Numbered from the stretch's first letter, positions 44,983-53,912 are shown. The stretch: DNA of 64,000 nucleotides from Mucilaginibacter_A sp050955045 (GCA_050955045.1 JBPBQV010000036.1:19485-83484); one strand, 5' to 3'. Notes: generated from the letters alone by a model not told the origin. A program made the numbers and translations.

Positions 44983-45674
44983 GCTGCTTTTTCCGTTTTC
45001 AGGATGTAACCCATGCCAATTACTGTATGAATTAGTTTTCCGTCAAAGCCTTTCTCAATTTTTTTGCGCAGATAATTTACATAAACATCAATAAAATTGG
45101 TTCCGGTATCAAACTCAATTCCCCAAACTTTCTCAGCAATGTAATCTCTGGAAAGTATTTTGTTCGGATGATTGATAAAAAGTTCGAGCAAAGTATATTC
45201 CTTTGCGGTTAATACAATCTGTTTGCCGGCACGTTCTGCAGTTTTGCTCCAGGTATCTAATTTTAAATCAGCATAAGTAAGCAAATGGTTTTCCTGATTT
45301 TCCGGCAGGTTGATATTACGGCGCAGCAACGCTTCCAAACGCGCCGTCAGCTCTATAAAATGAAAAGGTTTTGCCAGATAATCATCTGCTCCGGCTTGCA
45401 AACCTGCTACTTTATGCTCTACTTCAGCTAAAGCCGTAAGCATCAAAATGGGAACGCGCTGGTCGGTTTGCCTAATTTTCCGACAAAGTTCTAAACCTGT
45501 GGTATCTGGCAGCATCACATCTAAAATAATTAAATCGTGCTTTGCTATTTTCAGCAGTCTTTGTGCTTCAATTCCGTTATTGGCTAAACTTACCTGGTAT
45601 TTATGCTCCTCCAAACCCCAGCGAATAAAAGCTGCAACTTTGGTTTCATCTTCAACCAATAAAATATGATACAT
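44979..45674 (-). CDS. OmpR-family response regulator of the metal-efflux locus
   Basis: A 231-residue regulator with an N-terminal receiver (acidic ED at 8-9, phospho-Asp52 in ILDVMLPDTTG, Lys in LAKPFHF) and a C-terminal winged helix (LTAKEYTLLELFINHPNKILSRDYIAEKVWG). It is coupled to the kinase gene and should activate the CzcCBA-type operon. It begins after a strong terminator that closes the catabolic locus upstream. Confidence 0.93.
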   Translation of the reverse strand: MYHILLVEDETKVAAFIRWGLEEHKYQVSLANNGIEAQRLLKIAKHDLIILDVMLPDTTGLELCRKIRQTDQRVPILMLTALAEVEHKVAGLQAGADDYLAKPFHFIELTARLEALLRRNINLPENQENHLLTYADLKLDTWSKTAERAGKQIVLTAKEYTLLELFINHPNKILSRDYIAEKVWGIEFDTGTNFIDVYVNYLRKKIEKGFDGKLIHTVIGMGYILKTEKAA

Positions 45675-45717
45675 TGTTTAAAAGATTGATGTAAGTTTCA
45701 TACGTCTAAAAAAAGAA

Positions 45718-45754
45718 AAAAATCGCTTAAAATCAGAGATTTTGAGCGATTTTT
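45718..45754 (-). terminator. Strong terminator closing the 45.8-63.8 kb catabolic locus
   Basis: A perfect 17-bp stem AAAAATCGCTTAAAATC/GATTTTGAGCGATTTTT with one G-T type mismatch at the centre of the arms and a 3-nt loop, followed on the minus strand by a long T-rich tract. Confidence 0.88.
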
Positions 45755-45817
45755 AAATTTGGCAGTTTTTTAAAACAGACAAAGAAACTTGTACTTTTTA
45801 AACCTGAATTTTTGTTT

Positions 45818-45831
45818 GCTAAAAACAGTAT
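45818..45831 (+). repeat. Iterated motif copy (ACAG form)
   Basis: GCTAAAAACAGTAT, 20 bp past the SMP-30 gene stop. Confidence 0.65.
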
Positions 45832-45850
45832 TGATTAAAAAAATGCAATA

Positions 45851-46771
45851 TTATTTTTTGTGAGACAGTGTCCATTCTCTACCAGGTTCATCAACCCGAA
45901 AAGTTTCCAAATTTCCCTGATCCTGCAAGGTTACATACATTGTTTTTCCATCTTTTCCGCCAAAGCAAACGTTTGTCGGCCGTTTTCCGGTCAAAGTAAT
46001 TTCCTGTAATACCTTTCCCTGCGGAGAAACTTTGGCGATAGTTCCTTTTCCAAACCTGGCCTGGTAAATATTACCTTTAACATCACAACGCATTCCGTCC
46101 ATACCAAAATCAGGAAACTCAATCAGCAAATGTTTATTGCTGATTTCGCCTTTAGAAGAAAGATCATAAGCCCAAATTTTCAGAAGTTCATTTACGTATA
46201 AAGTTTTATTATCCGGACTAACATCTATCCCGTTTACTGTCGCCATGCTATCCAGCAAAGTAACTTTTTTGTCCGCATCAATTCGCCAGATTTTGCCGGT
46301 TCCGGCTTTCCAGTTTGGGTCGCTGGCATAAATCCGGTCGTTTTTATCTATCGCAATATCGTTGGGCTGGGCCATTTTATCTTCGTGTGCAAACACACTT
46401 ATTTTTTTGGTATTCATATCTACCTGCAAAATTTGATGTTTGGTATAATCGGCAATCAGCATGTTGCCTTTGCTGTCAAACCTAATTCCGTTGCCAATAC
46501 TTCCTGCTGGTAACTCTATAAAAACTACTGCTTTTCCATCCGGCGTAATTTTTCCAATTGTACCGTCGTGGTCAAAATTCACGGCGTAAAGGTTTCCGTT
46601 TTTATCAACAGCCGGACCTTCAACACCAGTTGTAAAGCTGTTTTTAGCAGTAAAAACTGATGCTGTAAAAAGTTTGGAAGAAGGCTGTGCGCTTGCATAA
46701 AAATATACTGCTAAAAATAGTATTGTTAATCCTGCTGATTTTGTATGTTGATGAGAGAGTATTTTAAACAT
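45851..46771 (-). CDS. SMP-30/gluconolactonase-like secreted protein
   Basis: The 306-residue six-bladed propeller has a signal peptide (LTILFLAVYFYASAQ) and the metal-site pattern of SMP-30 lactonases: Glu in GVEGPAVD, Asn in QPNDIAID, Asp in VNGIDVSPDNKTLYV, and a last Asp in GMDGMRCD. Such enzymes hydrolyse sugar lactones. It starts 11 bp after the sorbosone-dehydrogenase-like gene, whose product could supply the lactone. It is the last gene of the locus. Confidence 0.85.
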   Translation of the reverse strand: MFKILSHQHTKSAGLTILFLAVYFYASAQPSSKLFTASVFTAKNSFTTGVEGPAVDKNGNLYAVNFDHDGTIGKITPDGKAVVFIELPAGSIGNGIRFDSKGNMLIADYTKHQILQVDMNTKKISVFAHEDKMAQPNDIAIDKNDRIYASDPNWKAGTGKIWRIDADKKVTLLDSMATVNGIDVSPDNKTLYVNELLKIWAYDLSSKGEISNKHLLIEFPDFGMDGMRCDVKGNIYQARFGKGTIAKVSPQGKVLQEITLTGKRPTNVCFGGKDGKTMYVTLQDQGNLETFRVDEPGREWTLSHKK

Positions 46772-46781
46772 AAATTGATCG

Positions 46782-48578
46782 TTATTGCTTTTGGTTTGAT
46801 TGTCGGATGGCTTCCACTTCTGCGGGCGTAACTACTTCCGGCGTGTTACCAAAATTTGATTTGATATAAGTTAATACTTCTGCAATTTGCTCGTTATTTA
46901 AAAAACTGCCGTGGGCTGGCATTACTTCATTATAAGAAAGGCCTTTTACTTTAACCGGCCCCTGCAAACCATTCAAAATCACGCTAATCAGTTTACTTTT
47001 ATTGCCATTCACCCATTCTGATTGTGCAACAGGTGGAAAACGGTTGCCATCGCCTTTACCATTACTTTGATGGCACGATACGCAATAAGTTGCATAAACT
47101 ACCGAAGCGTTTACTTTGCCTCTGTATAAATTATCGGCTATTTCATCTGGTGTTTTAATGTTAGAAGCCGTAATTTTTCGCTTTGCCATAGCGGCTAATT
47201 CTGGCGAGCCAAATGCTTTTTTATTTCCTTTAAACATCACCCGCCAGATTTTACCTTTTTCAGTATCGCTGATGTATAAAGAACCATCTGGACCTTCGGT
47301 TAATCCCATTGGCCGGTAAACCGCATCACTCACATTTATAATCGGATCAACTTTAGCAAATCCATCTGCAAAAACTTCCCAATCAGCAGTAGGGAATCCG
47401 TTTTCAAAAGGAACAAAGGCAATAATATAGCCTGCCTGCGGATAAGGTGCCCGATTAGTTGCCCCATGAAAAGCGATAAAAGCGCCATGCTTGTAACGTT
47501 CAGGAAATTGTTTTCCGTGATAAAACAACAAATCATTAGGTGCAAAATGTGCCGGAAAACCAATCAACGGTTTTGGCAATTGTGCGCCTTTGCCTTCTTT
47601 TACTTTATCTCCGCCGAACTCCGGGTTTAGTAGTTTTTTGCCTTTAAGCTGATCGTAATAATAATATGGCCAGCCGCCGTTTAAGCCTTTGGTTACTTTA
47701 AAAAATTCTTCTGCGGGAAGCATTGCGCTTTCCCACGGACTGTAAAGATCTGGCCATAACATTCTGAAATCGTCTCTTCCATGATTTACGGCATATAAGG
47801 ATTTGCTTTCCGGGTCCCATTCCATCGCCACAATGCTTCGCAAACCGGTTGCATATTTAACGCCGTCGGTTTGTTTCTGATTTTTTTTGTTGGCATCAAA
47901 CATCCAAATCCCACCATGATCTATCAATAATGGATTTCCTTTATCTGGAGAATCTGGCTCGCCCACTCCCGGCGATCCGGGTTGCCTGTTTTTAACCTGA
48001 CCAGCATTTGATCCTGCACCCCAACCAACAAAAATATGTCCTTTATCATCAAATGCAATTGGTTTTGTTTGATGCTCATGGTAAGGCGGATTATCAATCA
48101 CAATCGTATCTATTTTACTTTCCGGAACCAATTTTCCACGCTCCAGTTTACAGCGATAAACCATCAGCTCCGAACTGAAATACAAATAGCCATTATGCAC
48201 GCGCATGGCTGTTCCGTAAGTATGGCCATCGTAACGGCCAAAAGGTGTAACTACATCCGCTTTGCCATCATGATCAGTATCTCTTAAAGCAATATTACCA
48301 AAGCCATCGTTTAAATCATGGTTTCTGGCTTTCACATAAATATCACCGTTTTTATTTATGGCGATGTGCCTGGCCTGTCCTTTTAAACTATCTACAACTA
48401 CTACGGCTTCAAATCCATCCGGTAAAAACAGTCCTCCGTTGTCCGGATCACTTTTTGGCAAACCGGATTTCAAACTGTACCAAGAAAAGCCTGATAAAAT
48501 CAGTATCAAGCCAAAACTCACGCAAAACACTTTGGACAAACGAAAATGAAAAATTTGCGATAGATAAGATTTTAACAT
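46782..48578 (-). CDS. Sorbosone-dehydrogenase-like beta-propeller fused to cytochrome c
   Basis: The 598-residue protein has an N-terminal membrane or signal helix (FCVSFGLILILSGFSW), a PQQ-type soluble glucose/sorbosone dehydrogenase propeller (LPDGFEAVVVVDSLKGQARHIAIN...DGSLYISDTEKGKIWRV), and a C-terminal class I cytochrome c with YCVSCH and a distal Met in EVMPAHG. It would oxidise a sugar or alcohol in the periplasm and pass electrons through its own heme. It is followed by a lactonase. Confidence 0.85.
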   Translation of the reverse strand: MLKSYLSQIFHFRLSKVFCVSFGLILILSGFSWYSLKSGLPKSDPDNGGLFLPDGFEAVVVVDSLKGQARHIAINKNGDIYVKARNHDLNDGFGNIALRDTDHDGKADVVTPFGRYDGHTYGTAMRVHNGYLYFSSELMVYRCKLERGKLVPESKIDTIVIDNPPYHEHQTKPIAFDDKGHIFVGWGAGSNAGQVKNRQPGSPGVGEPDSPDKGNPLLIDHGGIWMFDANKKNQKQTDGVKYATGLRSIVAMEWDPESKSLYAVNHGRDDFRMLWPDLYSPWESAMLPAEEFFKVTKGLNGGWPYYYYDQLKGKKLLNPEFGGDKVKEGKGAQLPKPLIGFPAHFAPNDLLFYHGKQFPERYKHGAFIAFHGATNRAPYPQAGYIIAFVPFENGFPTADWEVFADGFAKVDPIINVSDAVYRPMGLTEGPDGSLYISDTEKGKIWRVMFKGNKKAFGSPELAAMAKRKITASNIKTPDEIADNLYRGKVNASVVYATYCVSCHQSNGKGDGNRFPPVAQSEWVNGNKSKLISVILNGLQGPVKVKGLSYNEVMPAHGSFLNNEQIAEVLTYIKSNFGNTPEVVTPAEVEAIRQSNQKQ

Positions 48579-48633
48579 AAACCCTGCTTGTTTATTTTTT
48601 TATGATTTGATTTTTAAACGATTAACCAAATCA

Positions 48634-49716
48634 TCATTTAAAAAAACCTGTTGTCGAGTCTGTTTTTACCGTTCGTTTCTCTAAGCTACTTTGGATAGCC
48701 AACTCAATAATTCTGATGGTATTTGCTGACTGTTCCGGCTTTACAATCAGGTCTTCTTTTCCGGCTAAAACCTGATAAATATTTTGATAATATTCTCGGT
48801 AATCACCTGTTTCACTTTCAATATTTCCTACCAGATGCAAACCTTCATGTTCTGTATTGATTTTACCCCAACTGCTCGCAGGTTCAACTCCCCAATTAGC
48901 TATATCGTTTGGCATAATTCCGGCCCGCAAAGCATCTTCCTGCACATCCATTCCGTACTTTACAAAAGAACCGTTTATGCCATACAGCGCAATAGCTGCT
49001 CCCGGCTCCTTTACCAACATGCCTCCTTTAAGGGTAACTTTTAGGTTTGGATAATTTAAAATCAGTTCGAAATTATCAATGGTTTTTCCGCCCGGACGTT
49101 GTACGCGCAAATCGGCTGTGATTTCATTTGGCAAACCAAACAGCATTTGCGCGTTATCAATTAAGTGTGCGCCCAAATCGTAAAATATTCCGGAACCCGG
49201 CTCATCTTCCTCCCTCCAGGCATTTGGCCGGAAGTAATTTTTAAAGCGGTCGTAATGCGCTTCGTACTCAACCAAAGTTCCAAGCATTCCGGAATCAATT
49301 ACTTTTTTTACCGTTTTAGCAGTGCTGTCAAACCTGCGGTTTTGATAAACGGAAAGCAACTTTTCTTTTTGTCGGGCTAACGCGATCAACTCCTGCGCTT
49401 CCTCAAAATAGATGGTAAAAGGTTTATCTACAACCACATTTTTACCAGCATTTAAAGCTTGTTTTGCCAAACTAAAATGAGAACTGTTTGGCGTGGCAAT
49501 CACAACCAAATCAATTGTATCATCTAAAATAATAGCTTCAGAATTACTTACAATTTCAGCTTCCGGATATCTTTTGTTGGCTAACTTAATATTTTCAGGC
49601 TTCGTTTCCCGTATCTTTTTTAGCCGGAAACCTTCAACACAATTAATCGTTGATGCATGAAAAACCTGACCAGCTATTCCGTATCCAATCAAACCTACAT
49701 TAAAATTTTTACTCAT
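48634..49716 (-). CDS. Gfo/Idh/MocA-family oxidoreductase
   Basis: The 360-residue enzyme has an N-terminal Rossmann domain (VGLIGYGIAGQVFHAS; VVIATPNSSH) and the catalytic-lysine motif, which reads VVDKPF instead of the usual EKP. A C-terminal alpha/beta domain follows, with GAHLIDNAQMLFG supplying the Asp/His pair. There is no signal peptide, so it is a cytosolic NAD(P)-dependent dehydrogenase, usually of sugars or inositols. It sits inside the catabolic locus. Confidence 0.9.
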   Translation of the reverse strand: MSKNFNVGLIGYGIAGQVFHASTINCVEGFRLKKIRETKPENIKLANKRYPEAEIVSNSEAIILDDTIDLVVIATPNSSHFSLAKQALNAGKNVVVDKPFTIYFEEAQELIALARQKEKLLSVYQNRRFDSTAKTVKKVIDSGMLGTLVEYEAHYDRFKNYFRPNAWREEDEPGSGIFYDLGAHLIDNAQMLFGLPNEITADLRVQRPGGKTIDNFELILNYPNLKVTLKGGMLVKEPGAAIALYGINGSFVKYGMDVQEDALRAGIMPNDIANWGVEPASSWGKINTEHEGLHLVGNIESETGDYREYYQNIYQVLAGKEDLIVKPEQSANTIRIIELAIQSSLEKRTVKTDSTTGFFK

Positions 49717-49732
49717 GTTGTTGTTTAATTTA

Positions 49733-49746
49733 ATGCTTCGTTTATG
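49733..49746 (+). repeat. Degenerate iterated motif copy
   Basis: ATGCTTCGTTTATG, the same CGTTTA variant as the copy at 37675-37688, in the spacer before the Gfo/Idh gene. Confidence 0.55.
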
Positions 49747-49774
49747 CCGATAATCAACCAGTTTTTAACACTAA

Positions 49775-49797
49775 TTTTCAGGTGATAAAAGAAGTAT
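49775..49797 (-). repeat. Extended iterated motif
   Basis: AGGTGATAAAAGAAGTAT preceded by TTTTC, in the 196-bp spacer between the RraA-like and Gfo/Idh genes. Confidence 0.75.
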
Positions 49798-49912
49798 TAT
49801 TTTTAAATTGATATAAGTTGTTCTTCCACCAAAACAGAATTATCAATAGGTTTCCATTGCCAGTAGGAAGTTAATATTGATCCGTCACATTCATTAGCGG
49901 ATATTCAAATGG

Positions 49913-50842
49913 TTACCAGGTTCTTTTTTTCATAAATTCATCCAGCTGGGCGCGTGTTATTTTGGCATTTTCTTTATGCTGATCCTGCCATTTCATAAAT
50001 GCAATTTTGATTTCTTCGGTCCACTGACTATCGATTTCTCCTGTACTAAACTTTCCTGATTTCAGCATTTCATGTCCGAACTGATCTCGCAACGCAATAA
50101 ATTCTGCAGTAGCAACCACAATTTCTGCTAAATGAGCTGGAATAAAAAGCACGCCTTCTTTCTCAGAAATTACCAGATCGCCGGGCAAAACAATCGCGTG
50201 TCCTATCCGGATCGGCGTATTTAATCCTGTTAAAACCATTTCTTCCAGAAAAGATGGATCAAAATCCCGGACAAAAGCATTAAAACCTTTGATCGCACTC
50301 AAGCCAGAAAGATCGCGTGCAGCACCATCAAAAATAACTCCGTTACCAGATTTATTAAAAATAGAATTTCCCAGATTATCACCAATTAAAGTTCCTCCGG
50401 CTATTTTTCCAAAACCATCGGCCACGTAAACATCGCCATTGGTTAATACATCAATCGGCCAGGCGTTGGTATTTCCTTTCCGGCCTTGTTGCTGGCCTCT
50501 TTCCTTAATATTTTTTTCGATATCTGGGCGACTGGGCATAAACATCGCCGTAACTGCCCGACCCACTACCGGCACATCATCATGTACCAGTTTCCAGTTA
50601 CCTTCAAACTGATTTCGGTAGCCTTCATTTTTTAAAACCGTCCATGCTTCTTCTATGCCAATATTTTTTGCCCGGGCAATTAAGGCATCCGGGATTTTTG
50701 GACGGCCATCTGCAAAACGTTCTCCTTTCCAGGCTGAGGTAAGAAAAATCAGTTCATCTTTTGGAATCGTTTGTGCCGATAACTGCTTAAAAAAGGTTGA
50801 TAAAAACAGTATTGCAAAACAAAAAATAAATCTTCGTCTCAT
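49913..50842 (-). CDS. Exported RraA-like / HMG-CHA-aldolase-fold protein
   Basis: From ATG 50842 (MRRRFIFCFAILFLSTFFKQLSAQ) the protein is 309 residues with a Sec signal. The body has the RraA fold marks: GRAVTAMFMPS, VYVADGFGKIAGGTLIGDNLGNSI and GVIFDGAARDLSGL, where the aldolase family carries its divalent-metal Asp and substrate Arg. Cytosolic RraA regulates RNase E, but other members are pyruvate aldolases or decarboxylases. Export argues for the enzymatic role. A farther ATG at 50962 would add a basic prefix and lose the signal. Confidence 0.8.
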   Translation of the reverse strand: MRRRFIFCFAILFLSTFFKQLSAQTIPKDELIFLTSAWKGERFADGRPKIPDALIARAKNIGIEEAWTVLKNEGYRNQFEGNWKLVHDDVPVVGRAVTAMFMPSRPDIEKNIKERGQQQGRKGNTNAWPIDVLTNGDVYVADGFGKIAGGTLIGDNLGNSIFNKSGNGVIFDGAARDLSGLSAIKGFNAFVRDFDPSFLEEMVLTGLNTPIRIGHAIVLPGDLVISEKEGVLFIPAHLAEIVVATAEFIALRDQFGHEMLKSGKFSTGEIDSQWTEEIKIAFMKWQDQHKENAKITRAQLDEFMKKRTW

Positions 50843-50844
50843 TG

Positions 50845-50868
50845 ATTTTAGGTCGATAAAAGAAGCAT
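50845..50868 (-). repeat. Extended iterated motif with one inserted base
   Basis: GGTCGATAAAAGAAGCAT preceded by ATTTTA, in the gap between the amidohydrolase and RraA-like genes. Confidence 0.75.
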
Positions 50869-50888
50869 CGCAATACTTCTGAATTGGT

Positions 50889-52181
50889 TTAATGTGTTTG
50901 AGATTTTGCTGCCTTCTGATTGCTTTCTGCAGCAACTTTTGGCGGATAAACCGGATTGGCAATTCCGTTCAGATCATAAACAATTTTACCTCCGCGGATC
51001 GTCATTTCACATTCCAGCTTTTTACTTGCATTAAGTTTGTAACCGGTATAATCAAACAAACCGAACTTACCTTCGCGCAGGTTTAAAATCGCCACATCAG
51101 CATCCGTACCAACAGATAAATTTCCTAATTCTTCGTGGTTAATTTCATGCGCCGGATTGGAAGTGCTGGCCTGGATCACGCTTTTTAAATCCATGCCCAT
51201 TGCCAGAAATTTAGACATGGTAGTCAACATATCTTTCATCGCATTGTTCATGCTGCCAACATGAATATCTGTGCTGATAGAATTTGGAAAAAAGCCTTCT
51301 TTAGCAGCCGGAATAGCTTGCGAATAGGCGAAACTAATTCCGCCGTAACCTACATCAAAATAAATCCCTTTTTTTCTGGCTGCCCAAACAAAAGGTTTTA
51401 CTTTATTGGTTGTTAAATCAACCAGATATTCGCGGCCGCCTAACTGCCCGAAGCAATGTGTAAAAATATCTCCGGCACGCAAATGCTGCATAAAAAGTTC
51501 TTCAATGGGCAGCGGCGGGTTGCTTCCTCCAAAATCAACCATTACCGGGATTGCGTTGGCTTGTTTAGAAGCTTCTACTGCATGGTCAACCGGGGTCCAT
51601 TCATGTCCTTCAAAATGTGCAACTTTAAAACCAACAATTAAATCTTTATAACGACGAGCAACAATTGCAGCCATTCTGGCATCCATATCGGCAGAATTTT
51701 GTTCGTAGCCGCCGCGCATTCCTTCGCCAACAATGTTTAAAAACGCTAAAACACGGGTTTGAGATTGATCAATAGTTTGCGACTTAAACGTTGGAAAAGT
51801 GCGCCAGCCAGAACTTCCGGCATCAACAACTGTGGTAACGCCATTTCTAAAAGTAAAACCATCTGGCGGAAGCGCCAGATTACCGTTTTCGTAAGCGTGA
51901 TCCGGCTCTGTTCCCCAGAAATTATGAGAATGAATATCGATTAAACCCGGCGTAACGTAAAGCCCTTTTGCATCAACAACCTGAATGCCTTTTTTAGCAT
52001 CTATATTCTTGGAAACCAATATTATTTTCCCATCTAAAACAGCAACGTCCATGATAGCATCAATACTGTTTTTAGGATCGATAACATGGCCGCCTTTAAT
52101 AATGATATTGTATTGTTGGGCTGTTACAGTGCTGTACCACAAGCACAAAAAAAGAGTAGGTAAAAGAAGTATTTTTCGCAT
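50889..52181 (-). CDS. Exported amidohydrolase (COG3964-like deacetylase/dihydroorotase-related)
   Basis: The 430-residue protein has a Sec signal (LLPTLFLCLWYSTVTAQ) and an amidohydrolase-superfamily core: metal-binding IDIHSHNFW (HxH), VGFKVAHFEGHEW with the bridging Lys, HCFGQLGG, and STDIHVGS with the catalytic Asp. The family resembles COG3964 enzymes, which remove acyl groups from amides or esters and often neighbour a SelA-like PLP gene, as here. It would deacylate a substrate in the periplasm before the PLP enzyme acts. Confidence 0.85.
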   Translation of the reverse strand: MRKILLLPTLFLCLWYSTVTAQQYNIIIKGGHVIDPKNSIDAIMDVAVLDGKIILVSKNIDAKKGIQVVDAKGLYVTPGLIDIHSHNFWGTEPDHAYENGNLALPPDGFTFRNGVTTVVDAGSSGWRTFPTFKSQTIDQSQTRVLAFLNIVGEGMRGGYEQNSADMDARMAAIVARRYKDLIVGFKVAHFEGHEWTPVDHAVEASKQANAIPVMVDFGGSNPPLPIEELFMQHLRAGDIFTHCFGQLGGREYLVDLTTNKVKPFVWAARKKGIYFDVGYGGISFAYSQAIPAAKEGFFPNSISTDIHVGSMNNAMKDMLTTMSKFLAMGMDLKSVIQASTSNPAHEINHEELGNLSVGTDADVAILNLREGKFGLFDYTGYKLNASKKLECEMTIRGGKIVYDLNGIANPVYPPKVAAESNQKAAKSQTH

Positions 52182-52204
52182 GTTCTGCTGCTTTTAAAAA
52201 GAAA

Positions 52205-53410
52205 CTATACTGCTTGCTGAAAAATTTCTTTTACTCTTCTGGCAACTACATCAACCTGATCTGGCCGCAACAACACCACGCCGATGTTTAATTTCTGATC
52301 ATTCCCGTTGGCAACAATACTTGGCGTACCATTTTTAAGGGCAACAAGCACATCCTGCGGTTTAATTTTTACTTTGCTGAAATCCCAGGTTACATCCAAA
52401 CTTGGAAAAGCGTTGGCTGGTCCCGGATCAATATGGGTTGCTGTTTTTACCGATGAAATTGTTTCCAGCTGAGAACCAATCCGTTTGGCACGTGTCAGCC
52501 ATTCTTCCCATTCTTTTTTATGATCTCTTTCGAGATACGATTTTAAAGCGGCATACATGCCGAACATTTCTTCTTTGTTCACCTTCATCGGGCGGCCAAT
52601 TGGTGCTTCGTGCGGACTATGGTTTAACCGTGCTGCGGCAATTAAATCTTTGCGGCCAAACAGTAAACCGGCACTTTGCGGGCCACGCATCATTTTACCG
52701 CCGGAAAACGTAACCAGATCATAACCCATTTTCTGAAATTTAAACAGGTTTTCTACCGGCGGAACATCGGCAGCAGCATCTAAAAAAGTTGGAATTTTGT
52801 GTTTTTTGGAGATAGACAAAAAATCTTCGTGTGTAACACTGCTTTTATCAGCTGCATTAAAAAACAAAGCCATTACCGTATTTGAATTGAAGGCTTTATC
52901 CATTTCTGCCGGACCTTCAACCTCAATAATTTTAGCTCCGGTTGTACTTACGGCTTGGTCAAAAAGATAACGATGCGATTTTTGCATGATCACTTCCGGA
53001 CGAGCCCCTGGCAAATTTGGAAGTTGTTTGATCTTTTCCGCATCAGCTCCGGTAATGCAAGCCGCCGTGCCTAAAACCATGGCACAGGCCGCACCAGATG
53101 TTACCATTGCAGCTTCAACCTTTAGCATTTCTGCAATTTTTGCACCTACTTTATCCTGCAGCTCATACATATTTGCAAAATCATGAGCTGTGGAGTTGAT
53201 GGCTTCCAACACTTCTGGCATCATCAATGAACCCGACAAAAAAGTCATCGTAACACCTGCATTAATGGTTGGCGTAACGCCCAGTTCTTTAAAGAAATCC
53301 CGTTTTGGCGCGGCCGGTGCGGCACTTACCGTATCCGGAATCAGGCTTCCTACAAATCCGCCAACCAGCGGCAAAGCAGTTAGACTTTTTAATACATCTC
53401 TACGTTTCAT
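52205..53410 (-). CDS. Tat-exported SelA/DgaE-like PLP enzyme
   Basis: A 401-residue fold-type I PLP protein. It begins MKRRDVLKSLTALPLVGG, a twin-arginine signal (RRDVLK, hydrophobic stretch, cleavage near VSA-AP). The PLP Lys239 lies in TFSGGKMMRGPQ and the ring-binding Asp211 in FLDAAADVPP. The closest families are SelA-like and D-glucosaminate-6-phosphate ammonia-lyase-like enzymes, which eliminate ammonia or water from amino compounds. Tat export fits a protein folded with PLP in the cytosol. It is 37 bp downstream of a Tat-exported RidA. Confidence 0.85.
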   Translation of the reverse strand: MKRRDVLKSLTALPLVGGFVGSLIPDTVSAAPAAPKRDFFKELGVTPTINAGVTMTFLSGSLMMPEVLEAINSTAHDFANMYELQDKVGAKIAEMLKVEAAMVTSGAACAMVLGTAACITGADAEKIKQLPNLPGARPEVIMQKSHRYLFDQAVSTTGAKIIEVEGPAEMDKAFNSNTVMALFFNAADKSSVTHEDFLSISKKHKIPTFLDAAADVPPVENLFKFQKMGYDLVTFSGGKMMRGPQSAGLLFGRKDLIAAARLNHSPHEAPIGRPMKVNKEEMFGMYAALKSYLERDHKKEWEEWLTRAKRIGSQLETISSVKTATHIDPGPANAFPSLDVTWDFSKVKIKPQDVLVALKNGTPSIVANGNDQKLNIGVVLLRPDQVDVVARRVKEIFQQAV

Positions 53411-53447
53411 AATATTTTGATTGATAATGATTTATATTGAAATCTGA

Positions 53448-53912
53448 TTAAACGTAAGCAATGCAATCCATCTCTACCAACGAATTTCCGGGTACACCGC
53501 CTTTGGCCACAGCAACCGTAGTACGCACCGGCGGTTTTTTACCAAAACGGCCTTTGTAAACCTCATTCATGCCGGCATAATCTGCAATATCATTTAAATA
53601 CACATTCACTTTTAAAACTTTTTCCATGGATGATCCGGCCTTTTTCAGTTCCGCTTCCAGTGCTTTTAAAACAATTTCTGTATGCGCTTTAATTTCAAAA
53701 GGCGCCGTGTGTGCACCTTGTCCGGCTACAAAAACCATGTTTCCCATTTTGGTCGAGCCGGAAAACAAAGGCACATCCTGAAAAGTGGTTACATTGTTTA
53801 CTTCCTTTTCTGCTGCTGTTGCAGCACTGGCTTTACCAGCTACACCAAATGCCGAAACTCCGGCTACCGCGGCTATTAGTTTTTTTAAGATTGATCTTCT
53901 TGGGATTTCCAT
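53448..53912 (-). CDS. Tat-exported RidA-family enamine/imine deaminase
   Basis: The 154-residue protein opens with MEIPRRSILKKLIAAVAG, a twin-arginine signal (PRRSILK plus a small-residue hydrophobic core, cleavage near KASA). The RidA domain is complete, including the substrate-carboxylate Arg130 in PPVRTTVAV and the C-terminal VEMDCIAYV. RidA hydrolyses reactive 2-aminoacrylate-type enamines released by PLP enzymes. An exported copy directly before an exported PLP enzyme implies that the pair works together in the periplasm. Confidence 0.88.
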   Translation of the reverse strand: MEIPRRSILKKLIAAVAGVSAFGVAGKASAATAAEKEVNNVTTFQDVPLFSGSTKMGNMVFVAGQGAHTAPFEIKAHTEIVLKALEAELKKAGSSMEKVLKVNVYLNDIADYAGMNEVYKGRFGKKPPVRTTVAVAKGGVPGNSLVEMDCIAYV

